This document shows positions 57,245 through 64,000 of a stretch of DNA of 64,000 nucleotides, piece after piece; the first letter of the stretch is position 1; each line of letters opens with the position of its first letter. The notes beneath the pieces were generated by a model. That model searched no databases. It was not told where the DNA came from and worked only from the letters and a program-made list of their open reading frames with translations. This DNA is from Nonomuraea angiospora (lineage in GTDB: Bacteria; Actinomycetota; Actinomycetes; Streptosporangiales; Streptosporangiaceae): assembly GCF_014873145.1 (NCBI RefSeq), contig NZ_JADBEK010000001.1, positions 2,604,001 to 2,668,000 on the forward strand, read 5' to 3'. Made by a program: the position numbers and the translations under genes.

Positions 57245-60200
57245 TCAGCCGAAACCGCCACCGAACCAGCCGTCGAAGAAGTCGGCGATGTCGTCGCCGA
57301 GCTGTCCACCGCGGAAGCCCAGGTGCGTGGTCGCCCCTCTCTTGGTGTTGACCTCCATCTCGATCTGCTCCGGCTTGAAGATCTGCTTCTCACCCTGTCC
57401 GGTACCGCCGCGCGGGAGGTTCGACGGCGGCCTGCCCTGCGGATACATCCGGCCGTTGCCGTAGACGGTGTAGGACTGGGTCGGCTGGACGCTGCCGTCG
57501 TTCCGGTAGACCTGGCTGGGCCGTGGCCGCGCCGGCTGCCGGTTCGCCCTGGGCGGCGCCTGCCGCTGCGTCGACCTGTGGCTGGTCGGACGCCGTGCCG
57601 GACGCGAGCGCGCCAGCTGGATTCCCCTGGGTACGTAGCCGATCCGACGGTGGCGTCGGCCTATCGCCGCCCGCCTCCGTCGCTCGGCCCTCAGCTCGCG
57701 AACCGCCTTTTGCCCCTCTCTGCGGACCGCGGCCGCGGCCCGTCGCTTCGCCGCGGCCTCCCGAGCCCGCCTGGCAGCCTCCCGAGCCCGGATCCTGGCG
57801 GCCTCCTGGGCACGCTTCAACGCCTTCGCCTCGGCCCGCCTTCTGGCCTCCTCCCTGGCTCGCTTCCTGGCGGCCTCCAAAGCCCGCTTCCTGGCCTCCT
57901 CCGCGGCCTTCTCCTTGGCCTTCGCGATGGCCCTCTCCCTGACCCTTCGGACGTACGCACGCCTCGCGGCGCGCTGGGCCGCCTTCTTGGCGAGGTAGCG
58001 GGTCCCGAACCTGACGCCGATGGCGAGCGCGACCCAGAACCACTGCCCGTCGGGGTCGGTCATGGTGACGGGGCTGTTGTTGGCGTAGGCGTAGGCGTTG
58101 AGGGTCCGCGGATCGACATCGTCGATGATGGGGTCCACCGACATGAACCGGCCGAGCTTGGGGTCGTACTCGCGGGCGCCGAGGTGGACCAGCCCGGTCG
58201 TGGAATCCTGCGTGCCTCCCACGAATCCGCGCTGCCCCGGCCAGAACGCCGGTGGCGATCCCCGGTTCTCGCCGAACGGCGTCGTCCTGCGTACGGCCAG
58301 ATCGCCGGTGTCCGCGTTCACCGCGGCCTGCGCGGTGCCCTGGTGGTCGTTGGCCAGGAAGTACACCTGGTTGTCCGGCGTGCGTACCGCGATGGGCTCG
58401 TCGTTGACGGTGTAGTAGCGGGTCTGCTCGACGACGTCCTTGGCGTAGTCGAGGCGCAGCTCCATGTCGTCGATGTAGAGGGTGGCGTCGGTCGGGGTCT
58501 TGCGGATCAGCCGGTCGCCGTCCGCGTCGTAGATGAAGGACGTGGTCTTGCCCGCCTCCGTCACCGACTCGAGGTTGCCTTCGGCGTCCCAGACCAGGGC
58601 CTGGTCGGAGGTGCCGACCTTGCGCCTGGTGGTGTTGCCCGCGGTGTCGTACTCGAACAGGTCCGACCCGACGGTCTGGAGCGCGTGCGGCTGCTTGCCG
58701 CCCGGCGCCGGGTAGGTGTAGTCACGGACGGTCTCACCGGCGCCGCCCCAGGCGTGCCTGGTCTCCTTGATCCGGTTGCCGGTGGAGTCGTAGGCGTAGC
58801 TGACCGCGTACGGGGCCACACCGCCGATCTTGCCGGACTGCGGGCTGGCGCTCGCGCAGTCGTCGGTGGCCGTCCAGGCGGAGGTCATCCGGCGCAGATG
58901 GTCGTACGTGAAGCACTGCGTGTCCTGGCCGCTCGCCTTGTCGGCGATCTTGGTGATGTTGCCGACCGCGTCGTAGGTGTAGTTGACGTCGAGGTCGGTC
59001 TTGGCCGCGCCCTCCCGGTCGACCCGCATGCTGGTCAGCCTGCGGGTGGCCTCGTCGTGGGTGTAGGTGAGCCAGGTCTTCTTGCCCGCCTCGCCCAGCT
59101 CGTACTGCAGGGTCTCGCCCAGCTTGGAGTAGCGGGCCGCGCCCACGTACGCCGACAGGCCGTTGACCTTGGTCGTCTGGCCGAGCTCGTCGTAGGTGTA
59201 GACGACCTGCTCCTCGGCCAGCCCGCCCACGCCGGGGAAGCTGACCGACTGGACCTTGTCGTCGGCCGTGTAGCGGGTGTTGAGCACGTACGAGCCGGCG
59301 AGCTTGCCCTCCCGCTCGGGGACGGTGACCGTCTCGCGGAGCGGGCGGTAGTTGACGTCGATGGCGTTGATCTCGGCCTTGTACGCCTGCCCGCCCACGT
59401 AGCGGATGCTGGCGTTCATGTGGCCCTTGGCCAGGGCGTCGTACTTCCACTCGGCCAGCAGCGGCCCGGTCGCGGAGTTCTCGCGCAACTCCTTCTGCCG
59501 GCCCAGCTCGTCGTACACGTACCACAGGGTCTTGCCGCGCGAGTCGGTCGTGCTGACGACCTCGTCGGCGTCGTTGTACGTCATCGTCGTGACGCCCTTG
59601 TCGGGGTCCTCGGTCTTGATCTCCCGGCCGCGCATGTCGTAGTGGTGGCGCCACACGTTGCCTGCCGAGTCGGTCACCGTGGACAGCCGGCCGGCGGCGT
59701 CGTAGGTGTACTTGGTGGCCTCGTACTCGCCCGTCGGGGTCGCCCCCTTGTACTGGCGCAGCTCGATGAGCCGGTCCTCGGCGTCGCCGATGCGGGTGGT
59801 CGCCGTGCCACCGGGCGGGGGCGTGACGTGGACTCTGTCGCCCTCCTGCTTGACCGTGACCCGGTATTTCTCCGCGCCCTTCGCCTTGAGGATCTGGGCG
59901 TTGACCTCACCCGCGCCGTCGAAGGTCGACACGACCTGGTTGGGCACGTCGGTGTCGGCGACCGCGAGCAGGTCGGTGGAGGGCGTGCCGGTGGCGAAGT
60001 AGCCGGAGTTCGACTTGTACTCCTCGCCCTGGGAGTTGTAGAAGGTGTCGGTGATCGTGCGCCCGTCACGCAGGTTGGGGTCCTGCGTCTGCTCGTCCCT
60101 GGGCGAGGGTTCCTGGGTCTGGCGCTCGCGCATCAGGCCGTCGTACAACTCGTGGCTGGCGGTGTAGCCGCCGTCGGCGCGCAGCGTCTTGGTGGTGACG

Positions 60201-63200
60201 TAGCTGGGGCCGTCGGCGCGCATGACGTAGGCGTACTCGGTGCTGGGCGACTGGTTGCCCTCCTTGCTGCGATCGGGCTGCCAGACCTTGGTCAGGCGGC
60301 CGAGCGCGTCGTGTTCCAGGTCGGTACGGCGGTTGTTCGTGTCGATCTCGGCGACGGGCTCGCCCCAGGCCGGTTCGAGGACCGTGCGGTTGACGTGGCC
60401 GAGCTGGTTGGTCTCGGCGATCTCGGTCGCGAGGGCACCCGTGGCCGGGGTGTAGCTGGTCACGGACTTGTTGCCGAGCGTGTCGCTCTCGCTGGTCTCG
60501 CGGCCGTAGACGTCGTACGTGTGGGTCCTGTCGATGATCGTCGTGCCGTCACCGGAGACGACCTGCTGGACCGAGGTCACGTCGCCCTTGCTCGGGGCCT
60601 GGCCGTACGCCTTGCCGTCGTACTGGACCTTCTCATCCGAGATCACCTCGTCGTCGGCCAGTGTGGAGACGGCGGTGCCGCAGCTCGCGGCGACCTTCTG
60701 GATGCGGCTGGTGTAGTCGAGCATCCAGCTGGTGTCGTTGCGGGCGTAGGTGTAGCGGGTGCACTGGTCGTCGTCGGTCGTGGCCAGGTCGCCCTTCTCC
60801 TCCACCTGGGTGAGCAGGCCCTTGGTGTCGTACGTCCGCTCCTCGCCGACACGCCGCCAGGCACCGCCGGGCAACGCTTTACGGGTGACCGTGGACTTGG
60901 CCTCGACCACGTGCGCGGCCTTGGTGACGCCGCCCTGTGTGGACTCCGCGGTCTTCACCGACCACGGCTGCTCGGCGCTCGCGCTCAGGACGGCCCCGCC
61001 GTCCCCGTCGTACAGGATCTCCTCGCGCTCGAAGCCGGAGTACTGGTCGAGGTCGTCCAGCTTGACGCCCTCGGAGTCCTCGACCTGCGCGTCGCGCTTG
61101 GAGCCGTCGGCCTGCTTGTCACCGTCCATGCCCCGGAAGTACCGAAACTCCGTCAGCGTGCGCTTGGTGTCCTGCCCGTCGCCCTCGCGCACCCGGACCC
61201 GGCCGAACCCGCGGAAGTCCGACCACGTGCGGTGCTCGGGCTTGACGAGGATGTTGTCGGCGTAGTGCCAGGCGGCGCCGCCCAGGTATTCGTAGCTGGT
61301 GACCACGTTGGGCGAGCCCGAGATGCGGTCCACCTCGACCATCTGCGACACCACGTACTTGTGGAACCAGTCGGTCACCTCGGTCTCGTTCAACGGTGCC
61401 CAGCGCTGCGGGAAGCACAACTTGGTGTTCTTGTCGGCCGCCGGCAGTTCGCCGGCCTTGCATTCCGCGGGGGCGTAGTTGATCCGCAGCTCACCGCCGG
61501 TCCCGTTGTTCACGGCCTGCACGCGCCACTTGACCAGCGGGGCGCGGCCCTCGTTGGCGTCCACCCGGTTGGCGAGCTGCACGCCGACGAACGTGGTCCT
61601 GGGCGCCGTGATCGTGCCGCCCACGTGACCGGTCTGCTGGACCGAGGCCAGCCAGAGCGACGGGCTGAGGCCGTCACCCGTGGCGGGGAACTGGTGTGTC
61701 AGCGCCCAGGAGTCGACGTTGCGGTACGCGCTCCCGGACAGGATCTGCGTGGTGACCTTGACCAGGCGCTTGCGCGTGAAGAACGTCGGCGCCAGGCGGT
61801 CGGTGCACTTCACGCCGGAGTCACAGATCTGGTCGAACGGGACGTCCGGCCAGCTGCTGGCGGTCTCCTTCTTGAGCTGGTCGGCGGCACAGGTGATGGT
61901 GCCGCTGGGCAGGCAGCGCTCGGCCACGTCGAAGACGACGCGGGCGGCGGGAGCCTTGGTGAACAGCTCGTTCTGCAGGTAACCGTAGTCGATGCGGGTG
62001 AGGTGGCCCGCGCGGTCGTACACGGTGCCCAGCTCGGGCTTCATGTTGCGGCCGTAGTAGTTCTTCTCCTGGGCGTACCAGTACGTGGTGGCGTTGCCGT
62101 GGGTGTCCACCGCGTAGTCCAGGTTCCACCGGTAGGCCTGCTGGCACCAGGCGTTGGCCGGGGTGCTGTTGTAGCAGGGCTCGCCGCTGTTGTTGCCGAA
62201 CACCGGCACCGTCTGGACCGACTTGGTCTCCGGCTTGCCGGTGGCCCAGCCGGGCAGGCGGTTCAGGCCGAAGGTGTACTGGGTGCCGTCAGCAGTGGTG
62301 ACCCGCCAGTACTCGCCGTTGTTGTCGCCGTTGGTGGCCCCGGTGAGGTACTCGATCCGGGTGCCGTCGTCGCGCTTGGGCCGCCACTGCTTGCTCGTGG
62401 CGTCCTTGACCAGCTCGACGGCCGAGCTGCCGAGCGAGAGGATTGCGTTGTCCTGGTCCCAGCACAGGTCGCCGGTCTTCTTGCCGTCGACCATGCAGGA
62501 CTTGTAGCGGCGCTCGATGTAGCCGCCGGGGTTGAGCTCGAAGCCCTCACCCGCCCAGGACGCCTGGTTGTTGGTGGAGGCGGTGCGCCCGTCCACGCTC
62601 TGGGAGGAGTAGGCCAGCGAGATCTCCGGCTCCTCGCCGCCCAGCGCGGGCGGGGTGCGCATGTCGTAGCCCCAGGTGAAGTCGCCGGTCTGGGTGCCGA
62701 CGCTCCAGTCCGCCGAGGCACCCAGCGAGGTGGCGGAGTGGTCTCCGGACGGCCCGGAGGCGGCGGCGGTCAGGGCGTACAGGCCGTTCGTCTCGAAGTC
62801 GGCGGTCAGCGTGCCCGCCTTGACGTCGTTGTCGCTCTTGACGGGTTCGGGCAGGGCGCAATTGCTCGCCTTGGCGTCGAGCGCGCACCCCTCCAGCTTG
62901 ACCAGGTGCAGGCGGGCGCCGTAGTCGCCGCCGTAGGCGTAGCGGAAGCCGGAGTAGTCGATCTGCAGGCGGGTCTTCTTGCCGGACGCGGCCTTGAGGT
63001 TCGCTCCCTGGCCGGGCGATACGCGCATCGCGAGGCCGAGCCGGTCCGTTTCGAGAAGCTCGACCTTGACCGGGTCGGCTGCGGCGGCGGCTTTGGCGTC
63101 TTTCTGCGGGGCCAGCTTCACGGGGAAGCCGGTCGCCGCCAGGGTACTCGCCCCGCTGCCGCCCAGCTCCGCCGCCTGGGGTTTGGGCCAGGCGGCGCCC

Positions 63201-63511
63201 GGTGGCGCCTTCCACGCCTGCTTCTCGACAGGATCGGCCAGCGGGGGCAGGACCGGGACGCTCGTGCCCTTGACCGGCTTCTCGTTCTCCACCGAGGGGG
63301 CCGACCGGGACGCGGCCTGCGCGGGCATGGCGTAGGTGAGGGGGACGACGAGGACGATGGACAGCACCACCGCGAGCCTGCGAGGCCAGGACGACTCGGG
63401 CTTGGGCGCCAGGAAACGGTTCCAGTAAGGGTCTGGAATGTCTGGTGCGTCGGATTCGTGAGGTCGATTCCAGCGGGATTCGGGCAGGTCTAACTCACTC
63501 GGCAGATCCAT
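57245..63511 (-). CDS. RHS/YD-repeat surface protein, polymorphic-toxin-like
   Basis: 2088 residues from an ATG at 63511 behind GGGAGAGG. A charged cytoplasmic start is followed by one membrane/signal segment (RRLAVVLSIVLVVPLTYA, 44-61). A long beta shell follows with many YD repeats (YTYDELGQTTKV, YDAAGRLSTVTDSAGN, YDYDADG-type). The RHS-associated core is near 1770 (LVHLGAREYDPKLGRFMSVD). Beyond the core lie about 270 residues: a hydrophobic patch, an Arg/Ala/Glu-rich coiled-coil (about 1835-1930), a Pro/Arg/Gln-rich stretch and a Gly-rich end (GDDIADFFDGWFGGGFG). In polymorphic toxins this tail is the toxin; here I recognise no nuclease or other toxin fold. The nearest downstream gene encodes a secreted protein, so no clear immunity gene. 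Confidence 0.88.
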   Translation of the reverse strand: MDLPSELDLPESRWNRPHESDAPDIPDPYWNRFLAPKPESSWPRRLAVVLSIVLVVPLTYAMPAQAASRSAPSVENEKPVKGTSVPVLPPLADPVEKQAWKAPPGAAWPKPQAAELGGSGASTLAATGFPVKLAPQKDAKAAAAADPVKVELLETDRLGLAMRVSPGQGANLKAASGKKTRLQIDYSGFRYAYGGDYGARLHLVKLEGCALDAKASNCALPEPVKSDNDVKAGTLTADFETNGLYALTAAASGPSGDHSATSLGASADWSVGTQTGDFTWGYDMRTPPALGGEEPEISLAYSSQSVDGRTASTNNQASWAGEGFELNPGGYIERRYKSCMVDGKKTGDLCWDQDNAILSLGSSAVELVKDATSKQWRPKRDDGTRIEYLTGATNGDNNGEYWRVTTADGTQYTFGLNRLPGWATGKPETKSVQTVPVFGNNSGEPCYNSTPANAWCQQAYRWNLDYAVDTHGNATTYWYAQEKNYYGRNMKPELGTVYDRAGHLTRIDYGYLQNELFTKAPAARVVFDVAERCLPSGTITCAADQLKKETASSWPDVPFDQICDSGVKCTDRLAPTFFTRKRLVKVTTQILSGSAYRNVDSWALTHQFPATGDGLSPSLWLASVQQTGHVGGTITAPRTTFVGVQLANRVDANEGRAPLVKWRVQAVNNGTGGELRINYAPAECKAGELPAADKNTKLCFPQRWAPLNETEVTDWFHKYVVSQMVEVDRISGSPNVVTSYEYLGGAAWHYADNILVKPEHRTWSDFRGFGRVRVREGDGQDTKRTLTEFRYFRGMDGDKQADGSKRDAQVEDSEGVKLDDLDQYSGFEREEILYDGDGGAVLSASAEQPWSVKTAESTQGGVTKAAHVVEAKSTVTRKALPGGAWRRVGEERTYDTKGLLTQVEEKGDLATTDDDQCTRYTYARNDTSWMLDYTSRIQKVAASCGTAVSTLADDEVISDEKVQYDGKAYGQAPSKGDVTSVQQVVSGDGTTIIDRTHTYDVYGRETSESDTLGNKSVTSYTPATGALATEIAETNQLGHVNRTVLEPAWGEPVAEIDTNNRRTDLEHDALGRLTKVWQPDRSKEGNQSPSTEYAYVMRADGPSYVTTKTLRADGGYTASHELYDGLMRERQTQEPSPRDEQTQDPNLRDGRTITDTFYNSQGEEYKSNSGYFATGTPSTDLLAVADTDVPNQVVSTFDGAGEVNAQILKAKGAEKYRVTVKQEGDRVHVTPPPGGTATTRIGDAEDRLIELRQYKGATPTGEYEATKYTYDAAGRLSTVTDSAGNVWRHHYDMRGREIKTEDPDKGVTTMTYNDADEVVSTTDSRGKTLWYVYDELGRQKELRENSATGPLLAEWKYDALAKGHMNASIRYVGGQAYKAEINAIDVNYRPLRETVTVPEREGKLAGSYVLNTRYTADDKVQSVSFPGVGGLAEEQVVYTYDELGQTTKVNGLSAYVGAARYSKLGETLQYELGEAGKKTWLTYTHDEATRRLTSMRVDREGAAKTDLDVNYTYDAVGNITKIADKASGQDTQCFTYDHLRRMTSAWTATDDCASASPQSGKIGGVAPYAVSYAYDSTGNRIKETRHAWGGAGETVRDYTYPAPGGKQPHALQTVGSDLFEYDTAGNTTRRKVGTSDQALVWDAEGNLESVTEAGKTTSFIYDADGDRLIRKTPTDATLYIDDMELRLDYAKDVVEQTRYYTVNDEPIAVRTPDNQVYFLANDHQGTAQAAVNADTGDLAVRRTTPFGENRGSPPAFWPGQRGFVGGTQDSTTGLVHLGAREYDPKLGRFMSVDPIIDDVDPRTLNAYAYANNSPVTMTDPDGQWFWVALAIGVRFGTRYLAKKAAQRAARRAYVRRVRERAIAKAKEKAAEEARKRALEAARKRAREEARRRAEAKALKRAQEAARIRAREAARRAREAAAKRRAAAAVRREGQKAVRELRAERRRRAAIGRRHRRIGYVPRGIQLARSRPARRPTSHRSTQRQAPPRANRQPARPRPSQVYRNDGSVQPTQSYTVYGNGRMYPQGRPPSNLPRGGTGQGEKQIFKPEQIEMEVNTKRGATTHLGFRGGQLGDDIADFFDGWFGGGFG

Positions 63512-64000
63512 GAACCTCTCCCAGTCGAGGGATACTGATCGGGACTTACTGGGCGGGCGGATTTACTGTGGGATCTATTGGGCGGCAAGCGCCGGCCAGC
63601 GCGTCGTACGCCGGCGATGCGTGTAAAAGGGCGCCGGTGACTTCGCGGCTGTGGAACGGCCAGAGGACTCCGCCGCGCCAGTGCCCGGCTCCTCATCCAA
63701 CTGCCAGTGACCGACCAGCGCGGCAGCACTGTTGACCAGGTCGGCGAACACACAATCTACGGCCGTGCCCTCGGCGGTTCCCCAGGGACAAAAGACGTAT
63801 GAATGGGACCGCTTGTGATCATCGACGGTCCCGCCCCCGGGCATCGTCAGCCGCAGTGCGCACCACTCAGGTAGCGGTCTGCGTTGCCGGCGGTTGCCGA
63901 AACGTCGATGCACTTACCGGAAGCCGAGACATACGCAGGCCCGGCATAGTGCGCGTAATGCCCAGAGTCGATGACCCCCGAGCCACCAGCAACCCGGATA
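63512..64000. other. Upstream region of the RHS gene with a possible LamG remnant
   Basis: A minus-strand frame (63913 to 63575) contains ALVGHWQLDEEPGTGAAESSG, which looks like the opening strand of a LamG/concanavalin-like domain (WxLDE.xGTxAxDSSG). Such domains often accompany RHS proteins. The rest of the frame shows nothing, so it is at best a fragment. No promoter could be assigned with confidence. Confidence 0.3.

Noticed and set aside
57158..63493. A 2111-codon open frame on the plus strand opposite the RHS gene
   Set aside because: It has no family motif and no ribosome site. Its Arg/Gly/Val/Leu-rich composition is what the high-GC antisense of the RHS gene gives. YD repeats and RHS core are clear on the minus strand.

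Overview
The window is chromosomal DNA of a very high-GC actinomycete. GTG and TTG starts, 4-base stop/start overlaps, Tat signals and the dense MarR/TetR/AraC complement fit Streptosporangiales (a Nonomuraea-like genome is my guess; no rRNA or tRNA is present to fix it).

Region 1 (1-21.1 kb) is a metallophore locus. The tail of a Dpp-type permease and a thioredoxin-reductase-like flavoprotein lie on the plus strand. A nine-gene minus-strand operon converges on them: carrier-Cy-A(Cys)-PCP NRPS, KS-AT-KR-ACP-Cy-TE hybrid, lipoprotein binding protein, two permeases, a fused double ATPase, two stand-alone methyltransferases and a PCP-Cy-PCP protein. The layout is a dispersed version of the yersiniabactin line. 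Near-identical Fur/Zur-type boxes (GAAAAYGATTATC) lie before both outer transcription units, so metal control, most likely by zinc, is probable.

Region 2 (21.1-48.1 kb) is mixed metabolism. It holds a dead IS256 transposase, a Tat-exported SDR and LVIVD-repeat protein, AraC plus a styrene/indole monooxygenase pair (StyA/StyB), and a hydantoinase A/B - MHS transporter - FAD oxidase operon divergent from a LuxR-HTH/periplasmic-binding fusion regulator. Two SGNH hydrolases, several MarR/TetR regulators with visible palindromic operators, an alpha/beta hydrolase, a CDGSH protein, a GNAT and a quinone oxidoreductase follow. Three decayed genes sit at 43-44.4 kb.

Region 3 (48.1-57.1 kb) is a mobile-DNA graveyard around the most interesting locus. 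A 51-residue precursor, a LanB-type glutamylation enzyme and two SpaB_C/thiopeptide-type proteins form a compact RiPP operon (50.05-54.93 kb). The leader ends TEVGA as in thiopeptides, but the core SGIARTSWLI has no cysteine and no YcaO cyclodehydratase is present. This points to an azole-free pyridine macrocycle (pyritide-like). The cassette is bracketed by inverted ~117-bp copies of an integrase gene fragment.

Region 4 (56.3-64 kb) has a small secreted protein and a 2088-residue RHS/YD-repeat surface protein with an uncharacterised C-terminal tail.
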